DNA of 21,508 nt from positions 1-21,508 of the IMG/VR virus record IMGVR_UViG_3300044951_000456; one strand, 5' to 3'. Position 1 is the first letter of the stretch, and each line of letters opens with the position of its first letter. The stretch comes from a virus. Position numbers and translations under genes: made by a program. The notes under the pieces were generated by a model. That model was not told the DNA's origin and did not search any database. It saw only the letters and a program-made list of their open reading frames with translations. Shown here in pieces: positions 6,427 through 14,078 of the stretch.

Positions 6427-8931
6427 TTATCCCATAGGTTGTGGTTGTGGTGGTGCTGGGGGCATAGATGGTGGTTGTTGAGGCGCTGGTGCAGGTGGTG
6501 CTCCCTGTGGTCCTGCTTGTGTTATTGGAGCCGCAGGAGGCGTAGCTTGCATGGCGTTTTGTGCGTTTATTTGTTGAGTAGCCATATCCAACCCTTTAAA
6601 CAAACCTTGGACCTTAGCGTCTTCGCCTTGAACCAGTAACTTAGCTTCATTGTTTAGCATAGCTATTTCTTTACTAGCGTCTATCTTCTTAAGCTCAATC
6701 TCTTTCTTATCATTAAGCTCTTGTTGTTTCAGCTGTAGTTCTTTTTGCTGCATCATCACTACAGGGTCTTGCGCTTGCTGTTGGGCAGTTTTTTGAGCTT
6801 GCTCAGCTTGGTTAGCTTGTATTAATTGTTTAGCAGCGTCAGCAGATAGTTTAGCTAGTTGTATCTCCATCTCTGGACTTAACTTAGCATCTTCTGGAGG
6901 AAGAGTAGTACCTAACTGAGTCTCTATACCACGGCGATATTGGAAGCCAACGTGTTCCATAATATGAGCCATTAACGCTTGTTTTATCACTGATGCTTGA
7001 GGATTTTGTCCCATAGCCGCTGCTATCTTAGGATCGTCCAACATGCTCTGGTGTACCGCTAAATGGGCGTCTTGGTCTTGTTCTATAAAGGCTTTGACAG
7101 GCTTAGCTTTAAGAATATTTACATTCTCTGTGACAGGGTCTGTCGGTACTTGGTCATCTTCAACAATAACAATCTTGTCTGCATCTTTAATACCCATAAC
7201 TTCTAACATTTGACGATGTAGTACAGGCAGGTTGTATATCTGTGGAGATTGTTGTGCTAACTGAATAGCCGCTTGGTACTGAATAATACGTTGCGCCATA
7301 GTACTGGCGTTAGGATCAGAGACTGGGATAATATCAACTTTATCATAATCTTCTTTCTTAGCTGTTGCAGGTGCATCAAAGTCCGGTAGGTAGTCATAAG
7401 CAGGAGCTGTATAGTCTCTTACCAACGCTGCAATCAACTTAAACTCTTGCTCCATTGACGCATGAACACGAGCTTGTACGGCTGACATTACTTTAAGAGT
7501 TCTTTCTAGGATAGCCAGTGTGGTGCCTACTGGTGCCTCACCGTTCATGTTCTCTAGTTTAACATCAGCAACTGCAGCTAATCTACGGCCTTCTTCTACT
7601 ACGTTTTGGAGCAGTTGGAAAAGAGTTGCACTTGGTTCCTTATATGGAAGCGGTAGAATATTGTCTTTAATGTTAGCAGATGGTACGTCAACATCTCTCC
7701 ACTCACCGGGCATAATGGGTGTGTCGTCACCTTTAATCCTAAGACCTCTAGACTTCAGACCACCGGGTAAATTAGATAAAGTCCCCGCATCAATTAACTG
7801 TCTTACTATAGAAGTCGCAGACTTAGCAAAGCCACCAATAAGGTGAATAAGCCCATAGCCATAAGCTCCGAAACCGGGGATATAAGTATACTGTACAAAG
7901 TGTTGCTTAGCTTGTTTAAGAGGGTCATGTTCATCCCAGTTGCGCCTAATAGAAAGAATCTCTTGAGTACTGCTCTCAATAGTAACGATGTACGGCAGGG
8001 CTATGCCCGTCTCTTCTTCAGTCTCGTCATCCATGTCTTCAAAGCCAGCTAGGTCTAACTCAACCTGCATCTCTAAAAGTTTGTATCGGTTGTCATAAGT
8101 TGCTTTGTAACCACTAGACTCATCTTTGCGCTGTTGCACATCGTCTAGGTCTTTAGATGGTTCGCCTAAGTCTACATCTCTGTAGAACTCAGCGTATTGT
8201 AGCTTCTTAATGTCGTTCTTGGTCTTACGCATCACATGGGTGAGGCGCTCTGCTGTACGTGCATCTGATGCACCGTAGGGGATATAAAGGTCTTCTGCAG
8301 GTACAAACATACTTACCTGACGGTTCATAGAAGGGTCAAAATACACTTTCTTAAAGGAAGCACCTGCTAAAGCTAGTGACCACAACATTTTCTCGTGTTC
8401 AGGTCTAAACTCTGTCATCTTCTCAGTTAACTGGTAATTCATGTCTTCTACAACACGTTTAGCCGCTTTCTGAGTATCAGGGTCGTCTTTACCAATTATC
8501 TTGGCTTTTACAGGTCCTTGTGCCGGAAATGTCTCGGAGATCATCTCTGATTGAAAACGTATCGCCGCTTCTGTTAGCATGGGGTGGTATACACCACAGG
8601 CACCTTGCCAAGGTTCAGAGCGTTCTTCAATCTTTAAACCGAGTAAATCTAACCCATCTATGTAGGTAGTTTCCCAGTCTTTTCGGGCGTTCTTGTCATT
8701 TTCAAAGTCATCTAGCAAATCAGAGACCAACGCTGTCATATCTGACTCATCCATGTACTCTGCAAGGTTTGCATAAAAACCCGGCTCTTGTTCCATCTCT
8801 ACTTCAACTTCAGTATCAATAGGGTCCATAGGATCACCTATATTAATCTCTACAGGAGCGTCATCATCTTCCGCTAAAAACGGACTCTGGGGTTGCATAG
8901 CTTTAAAAATGTTGTTTGGGACTGCAGACAT
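6427..8931 (-). CDS. Portal protein (P22 gp1-like)
   Basis: An 834-aa portal subunit, which would form the dodecameric ring at the packaging vertex and dock the terminase. It has an acidic N-terminus (EDDDAPVEINIGDPMDP), a segment WETTYIDGLDLLGLKIEERS, then PWQGACGVYHPMLTEAAIRF, and a long helical crown/clip region including SATSIVRQLIDAGTLSNLPG. From about residue 655 there is a Gln/Lys-rich coiled coil, then a Pro/Gln-rich tail. It is somewhat longer than P22 gp1 because of this tail. Residues about 453-468 (AVADVKLENMNGEAPV) are encoded by 50 bp that recur exactly in the early gene at 11526. It follows terL with AGGA as the ribosome-binding site. Confidence 0.92.
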   Translation of the reverse strand: MSAVPNNIFKAMQPQSPFLAEDDDAPVEINIGDPMDPIDTEVEVEMEQEPGFYANLAEYMDESDMTALVSDLLDDFENDKNARKDWETTYIDGLDLLGLKIEERSEPWQGACGVYHPMLTEAAIRFQSEMISETFPAQGPVKAKIIGKDDPDTQKAAKRVVEDMNYQLTEKMTEFRPEHEKMLWSLALAGASFKKVYFDPSMNRQVSMFVPAEDLYIPYGASDARTAERLTHVMRKTKNDIKKLQYAEFYRDVDLGEPSKDLDDVQQRKDESSGYKATYDNRYKLLEMQVELDLAGFEDMDDETEEETGIALPYIVTIESSTQEILSIRRNWDEHDPLKQAKQHFVQYTYIPGFGAYGYGLIHLIGGFAKSATSIVRQLIDAGTLSNLPGGLKSRGLRIKGDDTPIMPGEWRDVDVPSANIKDNILPLPYKEPSATLFQLLQNVVEEGRRLAAVADVKLENMNGEAPVGTTLAILERTLKVMSAVQARVHASMEQEFKLIAALVRDYTAPAYDYLPDFDAPATAKKEDYDKVDIIPVSDPNASTMAQRIIQYQAAIQLAQQSPQIYNLPVLHRQMLEVMGIKDADKIVIVEDDQVPTDPVTENVNILKAKPVKAFIEQDQDAHLAVHQSMLDDPKIAAAMGQNPQASVIKQALMAHIMEHVGFQYRRGIETQLGTTLPPEDAKLSPEMEIQLAKLSADAAKQLIQANQAEQAQKTAQQQAQDPVVMMQQKELQLKQQELNDKKEIELKKIDASKEIAMLNNEAKLLVQGEDAKVQGLFKGLDMATQQINAQNAMQATPPAAPITQAGPQGAPPAPAPQQPPSMPPAPPQPQPMG
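7527..7576 (-). repeat. 50-bp segment duplicated in inverted orientation at 11999-12048
   Basis: The leftward-strand sequence of these 50 bp is identical to the rightward strand at 11999-12048, with mismatches immediately on both sides. It encodes AVADVKLENMNGEAPV in the same frame in the portal gene and in the early gene. Codon choice is identical throughout, so this is copied DNA and not protein convergence. Confidence 0.97.
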
Positions 8932-8958
8932 GGGCCGATCCTTTAAGTTATTTGTTTG

Positions 8959-10449
8959 TTAGTAATAGTTAGCACGTTTCTTATACATCCAGTTGTCTTC
9001 GTCAATACTGTCTTTAGCGGAACCGATGAACCCTCCAGAACGAAATCTAGCAAGGGCTAGAGTCACGGCATCTACAAAGTCATCATTCCTACCAGAAGGG
9101 AAGGACGCAACCTCATCTATCACTTCTTCAGCCCAGCGAGTAGACGGAGCCCATACTTTACCAGAAGCAAACATATCAGACACAGCATTAAGTCGTGATA
9201 TCTTATCTTGTCCACGTGACGGTGTAAACTCTTGTACGGGTATGCCCATACGCCTTAACTCATATATCAGAGGCGCACCTGATGCCTTCTTCTCAATAAT
9301 AACACCATCGGGCTCCCACTCCTTGTAAAACTCTAGTGTTTTAGCCTTCAACTCTGGAAACTCTAGTCGCTCTCGCCAAGCCTCTAAAAGTATTAAGTTC
9401 GGCTGGTCTCCATCCTCCGGATTGCTCCAAACTCCAAATACCACTACCGCACTGTAGTCAGCACTGGTCTTTTTCTCAAACGCCGTATCCATTGACATCA
9501 ACAAGAAGTCGCATTTTGGAGGTTTCTTCTCCTCCCACTTCTGCCACCACTCTCTCTTAACTATCGCCGTAGACTCAGATGTGGGTTGTTGCTGGTACTG
9601 TGCTTGCCATTTGCCGCTGGGTATCTCAGCCTTTACCGCCATTAACTCTTCAAGAGGCCAAAACTCAGGCCAAAGCGGGTTGCCACTAGGCAAAATAGCA
9701 GGAAACTCAATAACGTCCCATTTATCCCCACCCATAGCAGCAGACTCTAATATCTGCCCTGTTAAGTCCCTAAGACTCCAGCGAGTCATAACTATTATGA
9801 TCGCCCCACCCGGTTGTAGACGTTGCCGAGGTCCAGATGAGTACCAACTAAACACCTTGTCGTACACTTCAGGGTTGTACTGAGCTATAACAGCATCGCC
9901 TTCACTATGAGGATCATCAATTATCAGTAGGTCAGCACCTTTACCCGTAACCGCTCCGTTAATACCAATAGCGAAATAGTCCCCTCCTGAGCTTGTGTTC
10001 CATCGTCCAGCTGCCTTTGAGTCAGTCTGTAGCCCTACACCCGGAAATATGGACTGGTATTCATCCGACCCAACTAAGTTCCTCACTTTACGTCCAAAAC
10101 CCACCGCAAGCTCTGCAGTGTGCGAACACTGGATGACCTTCTTCTCTGGAAAGCGCCCTAAGAACCAAGCAGGTAACAGATAAGACGAAAACTCACTCTT
10201 GGTATGCCGAGGCCCTAAGTTAATAATAAGTCGCTTACACTCGCCATTAGCCACCCTCTCGAACTCTTTTGCCATACGTGCATGGTGCCTCCCATAAATA
10301 AAGCCGGGCCACACTTCCTGCACAAACGATAAGAAGCTACCTTGTGCTTCCTCTCTAGACTTGCGTTTCTTTAATTCTTTTATTAGTTGCGCTAAGTGTA
10401 TCCGATCTGATTCTGGCAGGGTGGCAAGTCTTTTCTTCATCTCCTCCAT
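8959..10449 (-). CDS. terL: Terminase large subunit
   Basis: A 496-aa DNA-packaging motor and nuclease. The ATPase domain carries a variant Walker A (LGPRHTKSEF, around residues 78-87), Walker B LLIIDDPHSE (D178, D179) and a coupling motif IVMTRWSLRDL (about 219-229). The RNase H-like nuclease domain has acidic residues in MSMDTAFEKK (D321), VIIEKKASG (E386) and NDDFVDAVTLAL (D456, D457, D460). It cuts the concatemer and pumps DNA through the portal encoded next. The ATG at 10449 overlaps the stop of terS (TAATG). The Walker A lacks the usual second glycine, a common deviation among phage terminases. Confidence 0.95.
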   Translation of the reverse strand: MEEMKKRLATLPESDRIHLAQLIKELKKRKSREEAQGSFLSFVQEVWPGFIYGRHHARMAKEFERVANGECKRLIINLGPRHTKSEFSSYLLPAWFLGRFPEKKVIQCSHTAELAVGFGRKVRNLVGSDEYQSIFPGVGLQTDSKAAGRWNTSSGGDYFAIGINGAVTGKGADLLIIDDPHSEGDAVIAQYNPEVYDKVFSWYSSGPRQRLQPGGAIIIVMTRWSLRDLTGQILESAAMGGDKWDVIEFPAILPSGNPLWPEFWPLEELMAVKAEIPSGKWQAQYQQQPTSESTAIVKREWWQKWEEKKPPKCDFLLMSMDTAFEKKTSADYSAVVVFGVWSNPEDGDQPNLILLEAWRERLEFPELKAKTLEFYKEWEPDGVIIEKKASGAPLIYELRRMGIPVQEFTPSRGQDKISRLNAVSDMFASGKVWAPSTRWAEEVIDEVASFPSGRNDDFVDAVTLALARFRSGGFIGSAKDSIDEDNWMYKKRANYY

Positions 10450-11027
10450 TAGCGCCCACCTCGCAACTCTTCGTCAGTTAACTCCACACGGGTATCCCGC
10501 ACCTCTTTTACCCCTGCTAAATCCCCTAGAGAATATGTGGCTAATAGAGATGTTAGTTCTGATTCCAATTCAGTTGTAGGTTTGTCTGTTGTAGTTACTT
10601 CTATCTTGGTACTGAACAACCCAATCTCTGAAACCTTACCTAGCATCTCAAGGGCTTTTATAGCTAACTTAGGGTCTTCACTTTCTGCCAGCTCAAACAT
10701 CTTAAAAATGAGGTACTGACGCATTTTGTTTGTGGCATTGGGGAGATTGTAGTCAAACTTCTTTAAAAGCTTCTCAAGGGCCTTGGCGGCGCCAGAAGTG
10801 GTAGGTGCAAGTGGGGCGTCTGGTTGCTCTAAAAAGATACTCAGGGCCTCGGTCTTTTCTTGGTGGGTGTATTCGGGAGGGAGGTCTGCGTGTGCAACCC
10901 CATTATTCAATAAAAAGCTTCTATCAGCAAACACCTCTCGTGCCTGTAGATATGCACTGGCTGTATCCCTCTCTGAAGGAGCTAAGAGGGCCTCTAATTC
11001 TAGTACTAAGTCTAAGTCAGAATCCAT
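10449..11027 (-). CDS. terS: Terminase small subunit (likely)
   Basis: A 192-aa acidic, largely helical protein directly upstream of terL and coupled to it by TAATG. It would recognise the packaging site and load DNA onto TerL. Helical stretches (KMRQYLIFKMFELAESEDPK, then LAIKALEMLGKVSEIGL) resemble the oligomerisation region of small terminases of this type. The assignment rests mainly on position and general character, since small terminases diverge fast. It is the first gene of the leftward operon, about 35 bp downstream of the predicted start site of the leftward promoter. Basic residues are few, so a DNA-binding HTH is not obvious. Confidence 0.75.
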   Translation of the reverse strand: MDSDLDLVLELEALLAPSERDTASAYLQAREVFADRSFLLNNGVAHADLPPEYTHQEKTEALSIFLEQPDAPLAPTTSGAAKALEKLLKKFDYNLPNATNKMRQYLIFKMFELAESEDPKLAIKALEMLGKVSEIGLFSTKIEVTTTDKPTTELESELTSLLATYSLGDLAGVKEVRDTRVELTDEELRGGR

Positions 11028-11069
11028 AATTTACCGTTATTCGCAGAACTAAAAGTTCAGATACCCTCT

Positions 11070-11099
11070 AGACTACCACTTAGTTTTTGGCATTGTCAA
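11070..11099 (-). promoter_or_regulatory. Leftward promoter candidate for the terS operon
   Basis: On the leftward strand, TTGACA (11099-11094) is followed after 18 bp by TAGTCT (11075-11070). The -35 is perfect and the -10 is weak, with 3 of 6 consensus bases. It is correctly placed before terS. A weak -10 could mean dependence on a phage activator for late expression. Confidence 0.45.
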
Positions 11100-11133
11100 G
11101 GTATTTTGGTGGGGCTTGGGGGGAATTTGGAGA

Positions 11134-11161
11134 TTTGATAAACTGCCCGCAGTTTATCAAA
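11134..11161. repeat. Perfect 13-bp inverted repeat, 2-bp spacer
   Basis: TTTGATAAACTGC and GCAGTTTATCAAA flank CC. On the + strand the hairpin is followed by A residues, and on the leftward strand the T run precedes it, so it is not an intrinsic terminator in either direction. It lies between the divergent promoters and suits a dimeric repressor/activator operator, or an element of an origin or packaging site. Confidence 0.8.
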
Positions 11162-11240
11162 AAAAGGGGAAAAGGTCAAATTTTTAATAAAAATTTTTAT
11201 GGGTTTTTGTTTTGAAAGGCTTGGGGGCCTTATAGGGTAA

Positions 11241-11259
11241 GGGGTGGGTGGGGTTTGGG
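11241..11259 (+). other. G-quadruplex motif with very short loops
   Basis: Four G runs (GGGG, GGG, GGGG, GGG) are separated by T, T and TTT. More G runs lie just upstream (11223-11227 and 11235-11237). This satisfies the standard G3+N1-7 pattern with loops short enough for a stable parallel quadruplex on the + strand. It is located in the divergent noncoding region. Confidence 0.7.
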
Positions 11260-11421
11260 ATTTTGAAAATTCTACTAATTGTTTGTGTGTAACACAGTAT
11301 TAGCGCAGTACGGGACTCCAAACGTAGAAGGGGGGCTCCACCCACCGTACCCTCAGCCTAGACGTTAGCCCACGTATCACAAGGGCTGGCGGAATCCTGT
11401 TCCACTGAGGTCGGACGTTAG

Positions 11422-11450
11422 TTGACATTGCCTGACAATAGGCGTAGAAT
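11422..11450 (+). promoter_or_regulatory. Early promoter P1
   Basis: TTGACA, 17-bp spacer, TAGAAT. It matches the sigma70 consensus at 11 of 12 positions and drives the first rightward gene. The predicted start near 11457 leaves a leader of about 70 nt that contains a B-type hairpin. Confidence 0.85.
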
Positions 11451-11458
11451 AGTAACCA

Positions 11459-11498
11459 GTCGAAGCAATACCGCTTAGACCGTAGTATCTGATACTAC
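11459..11498 (+). promoter_or_regulatory. Leader L1: A-like hairpin and B element
   Basis: An imperfect stem, GTCGAAGC/GCTTAGAC (11459-11466 and 11473-11480), is followed by the 17-bp dyad GTAGTATCTGATACTAC (11482-11498). The B element is the same as at 15107-15123 and, with one central change, at 14660-14676. There is no C hairpin; AT-rich sequence leads to the start codon. Confidence 0.75.
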
Positions 11499-11525
11499 AC
11501 TAATTAATTAATAGGACTATATAAC

Positions 11526-12206
11526 ATGAAAACAATTAAAACTGCTGTAAAAACTGCTGTAAAAACTGCTGTATTAGTAGCAACTGAAGCGCAGAATGTG
11601 GCTAGTATTAAGGTGTTAGATGATGCCATTAACGTATTTACCCGTATCGCGAATAACATAGATCATGATATATTTCATACTTATTGTGTAACCTTTCGTA
11701 GGGGACTGGTAGGCGTTGAAGTAGATAAAAATGGGTATTATGTTATCCCCAAAACTCAAAACGATTATATTGACTTGCTTATTGATAAAAATAAAACTGG
11801 TTATAGATCTACACGCCAAGCCGTTAAAGCCAGTATAGTTGCATGCTTCTATCTTGGCGTAAATGGCACTAATACCACAGCCTACCTAAATAGAGCAAGG
11901 CAAGGTAAAACGCACCTTGAAGCTTTAACCGAATGCGAGTGGGCAATAATCAAAAGAGATTGCAACAAGGCTAGAGACGCCAAGAAAAAGGCTAAAAATG
12001 CAGTTGCTGATGTTAAACTAGAGAACATGAACGGTGAGGCACCAGTAGCAGTTGAGACCGTAGCAGTTAAATCATCGGTATCGCCAAGCCAAGACCGTAT
12101 AAACAAGGCATACAATGATATTATAGCCAAACTGTCGGAAAATGACATGTTGGTACTTATCGAAATGTTAGAAACTCACTTATTAGAAGCTAGCCCCGAA
12201 GCATAA
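11526..12206 (+). CDS. Early protein of unknown function with a portal-derived insert
   Basis: A 226-aa protein with no family I recognise. The N-terminus has three KTAV repeats encoded by a 12-bp DNA repeat. A middle region (IDHDIFHTYCVTFRRGLVGV, then VIPKTQNDYIDLLID) precedes a basic segment (KRDCNKARDAKKKAKN). Then comes AVADVKLENMNGEAPV, encoded by 50 bp identical to the portal gene. The end is an acidic helix (LSENDMLVLIEMLETHLLE). It is the first rightward gene, with its own promoter P1, a B-type leader, AGGA before the ATG and a terminator behind it. It is therefore a single-gene early unit, probably abundant. A regulator or host-takeover protein is conceivable but unproven. Confidence 0.8.
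   Translation: MKTIKTAVKTAVKTAVLVATEAQNVASIKVLDDAINVFTRIANNIDHDIFHTYCVTFRRGLVGVEVDKNGYYVIPKTQNDYIDLLIDKNKTGYRSTRQAVKASIVACFYLGVNGTNTTAYLNRARQGKTHLEALTECEWAIIKRDCNKARDAKKKAKNAVADVKLENMNGEAPVAVETVAVKSSVSPSQDRINKAYNDIIAKLSENDMLVLIEMLETHLLEASPEA
11538..11572 (+). repeat. 12-bp tandem repeat encoding KTAV
   Basis: Three near-identical 12-bp units (AAAAACTGCTGT) at the start of the gene give KTAVKTAVKTAV. The repeat is in frame, so it can expand or contract without a frameshift. Confidence 0.9.
11999..12048 (+). repeat. 50-bp copy of the portal-gene segment
   Basis: Exact match, on the opposite strand, to 7527-7576. Both copies are read in the same frame (residues about 159-174 here, AVADVKLENMNGEAPV). 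The flanking bases differ immediately at both ends. The pair forms a 50-bp inverted repeat about 4.4 kb apart. Confidence 0.97.
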
Positions 12207-12212
12207 TTTACT

Positions 12213-12237
12213 AGCCCCCGAAAGGGGGCTTTTTTTT
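12213..12237 (+). terminator. Rho-independent terminator
   Basis: A 7-bp AGCCCCC/GGGGGCT stem with a GAAA tetraloop is followed by eight T residues, counting the last base of the stem. It lies 7 bp past the stop of the 226-aa early gene and ends that transcription unit. Confidence 0.95.
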
Positions 12238-12632
12238 GTCCAAAATTTATTTTGAAACCTGTTCTTGAAACCTGTTACGTCTAATACGTTGCGTAAATTA
12301 CGTTTGGTCTGGGCTGTCAGGCAATATAGGCGGTTTGGTTGTGGAGCTAACAACTTAAACATGGCGCGAGACCAGCAGGGTCGGGAGTTAAGAAAAAAAG
12401 GTCTCTATATATATATTATAATTATAATAATAATAATAAGAGAATAGTTTTTTATTTTTTCCTCTTTTACACCCTGTGGTAGGTGGTACGCTGAGATATA
12501 CATTTTCTTACACTCTCTCGCTCACAATTCCAAAACTTTAATTACAAACATTTACACCCACCCTATCCTTTAACAGAGCGTACTTCATGCGGGCTCCCAC
12601 CATGTTTGAATTGTTAGCACCACAACCTAACC
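12238..12632. other. AT-rich noncoding region with short repeats
   Basis: No convincing gene is seen. TTGAAACCTGTT occurs twice in tandem (12252-12263 and 12265-12276). GAGACC (12368-12373) and GGTCTC (12400-12405) form an inverted repeat. A stretch at about 12406-12446 is almost pure TA and TAA repeats, followed by T tracts. The AT-rich block could unwind easily, as at replication origins. A short frame that starts on TTG at 12265 and ends in a run of eight Ile is not credible as a gene. Confidence 0.55.
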
Positions 12633-12661
12633 TTGACTCTGTCCTGACAGGAATATACAAT
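12633..12661 (+). promoter_or_regulatory. Early promoter P2
   Basis: TTGACT, 17-bp spacer, TACAAT. The spacer contains CTGTC-CT-GACAG, a small inverted repeat that could be an operator. The predicted start is about 30 bp before the ATG at 12697, so this unit lacks the A-B-C leader of its neighbours. Confidence 0.75.
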
Positions 12662-12696
12662 AAAACCCTAAAAACAAGACACAACAGGAAAACACA

Positions 12697-13971
12697 ATGG
12701 AAACCCAATCCAACACCAAAAACTTGCCAATAACTACAAACCGATACAAAAATGCCTTAGAACTTGCTCACAGACTAAACAGGATATTTGCAAATGAGTA
12801 CGCTTGTTATAGATATGCAGTTAAGCACAACACAACCCAAAATAGGTTGGATAAGCAACAAAAGGCGCAAGCTGACCTAGCCAAGCAGATTGCAGATAAA
12901 GACAGACGCAACAAAGTAATAGATGCTTTATACGACCTTGCCAACTATACGTACATAAACAAGAGCACTGGTGTAACATCAACCCAACCCAAGTACACCA
13001 TTAAGAGAGCTGTGAAGTCGGCGTTAAGCCCTAAAAAAGCACCCGTAGTATGTGATACTACGCAAACCCAACAACCCCTATTAACCCAAGAACTACTGCA
13101 ACACCACCTGTATTACGACCAAGAGCTAGGCACGTTTGAATGGAATGAAGGATCACTGGCAGGTACTATAGTTAAGTTCACAGCTACCCTTGCTAAGCCG
13201 ATGAAGCCCCAGAACCCTTACACATTGCCAATTAAACCTCGTAATCACAGACCCTCACATGCAGGATACAGCGTAGTATCAATGGAAACCTACCTAACAG
13301 AGGTAGAGAGGGCTAAAAGCAGTAAAATAGGTGCTAAAAATGCTAGATTTGCCTATGCTAGGCAGTATCTTATAAGAAACCCAGACAAAACATCGGCACT
13401 AGCGACAATAAAGGTGACTTATTACGTGTTAAGTCATAAAGAATCGCAACAATACCCTAGTATTACCCTAAAAGTAGGCACAACAAGACGAAAATACCCA
13501 GCCCAGCACTTAGCATACCTATACATGGGTGCAGGAGGTGACTGGAACTACAATACAGGGCAACCAAACGGCTTAGATAACGCATACAGGGTAAATACAA
13601 CAACTGCTCCACAAGGACTAAGGCTGTACTGCCACAAGACGAACAAGCCCAAACGCATGCCGTGTAGAGACGGCAACCCGCTCAACTTAAAGTGGGATAA
13701 CATTAAACCTGACCCTATCAGTACTGCATCTATCACTAAAGACCCGACAGTGAAGAAACCACCTCGCATACTCACCTGCAAACGTGTGTACAGCTACAAG
13801 AGGAACATAAAGGTAATAAAAGGGCACTGGGTTGTGCATAACATAGGCACAGATGCGTTCTACGCATGGTCATTAGATGATGCGGAGCGTGAATTTAGTA
13901 GGAGGCTGGCGAGAGTTAAAGGAACTAAGCAGAAATTGAGAAACGGAGACATATTAGTTTACAAGACGTAA
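12697..13971 (+). CDS. 424-aa protein with expanded HNH/AP2-like architecture
   Basis: A basic protein of uncertain function. Residues 1-115 are helical and unlike anything I recognise. From about 133 it parallels the two HNH-AP2 proteins in this window. YYDQELGTFEW plus SLAG (139-155) matches YDQETGIFTW...SIAG. KYPAQHLAYLYMG (266-278) matches YLAHRLAWFFMYG. CHKTN...NPLNLKWDNI (312-336) matches DHIN...ICNLRLDSN, with extra residues between. KGHWVVHNI...AEREFSRRL (375-404) resembles the AP2-like GKWTAQI...AHAAYLRSK segment. It may be an active HNH nuclease or a domesticated DNA-binding relative. P2 drives it, with AGGA before the ATG. A B element lies inside the gene at 13045-13061. Confidence 0.75.
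   Translation: METQSNTKNLPITTNRYKNALELAHRLNRIFANEYACYRYAVKHNTTQNRLDKQQKAQADLAKQIADKDRRNKVIDALYDLANYTYINKSTGVTSTQPKYTIKRAVKSALSPKKAPVVCDTTQTQQPLLTQELLQHHLYYDQELGTFEWNEGSLAGTIVKFTATLAKPMKPQNPYTLPIKPRNHRPSHAGYSVVSMETYLTEVERAKSSKIGAKNARFAYARQYLIRNPDKTSALATIKVTYYVLSHKESQQYPSITLKVGTTRRKYPAQHLAYLYMGAGGDWNYNTGQPNGLDNAYRVNTTTAPQGLRLYCHKTNKPKRMPCRDGNPLNLKWDNIKPDPISTASITKDPTVKKPPRILTCKRVYSYKRNIKVIKGHWVVHNIGTDAFYAWSLDDAEREFSRRLARVKGTKQKLRNGDILVYKT
13045..13061 (+). repeat. B-type dyad inside a coding sequence
   Basis: GTAGTATGTGATACTAC is the leader B element with one change in its central triplet. Here it encodes VVCDTT (residues 117-122 of the 424-aa protein). The preceding CC and the C/A-rich following bases also resemble the leader context. 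It sits exactly between the unrecognised N-terminal part and the HNH-like part. Confidence 0.85.
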
Positions 13972-14078
13972 AGATTTTAGTATAGTTTGAGGTGTGCCTA
14001 GACTTAGCGGTTGAATAATGAATTGAGCGTTCATTGGCACATAACCTTTCAGCTCATAACCTACTCAGAGGTTGCACT

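Larger units (their letters stand above)
11028..11525. other. Noncoding divergent intergenic region
   Basis: About 500 bp separate the leftward packaging/head genes from the rightward early genes. I see no convincing gene in it. It holds both outward promoters, a perfect 13-bp inverted repeat, G-rich runs on the + strand and poly-A/T tracts. The stretch 11300-11420 can form local pairs such as TACGG/CCGTA and has two GACGTTAG copies. Such a switch region beside terS is a natural place for a packaging site, an origin or a genome end, but nothing here decides which. Confidence 0.6.

Noticed and set aside
11134-11161. Bidirectional terminator between the divergent promoters
   Set aside because: The 13-bp stem is followed by A residues on the + strand and by no T run on the leftward strand, so it lacks the intrinsic terminator layout.
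12265-12447. A 60-codon frame on the + strand starting at TTG
   Set aside because: The start has no ribosome-binding site and the end translates a TA/TAA repeat into a run of isoleucines. It could be a gene remnant, but there is no support for a working gene.
14034-14078. TTG start extending HNH copy 1 by 15 residues
   Set aside because: ATG 14079 aligns with the start of copy 2 and has a ribosome-binding site; the extension does not match.
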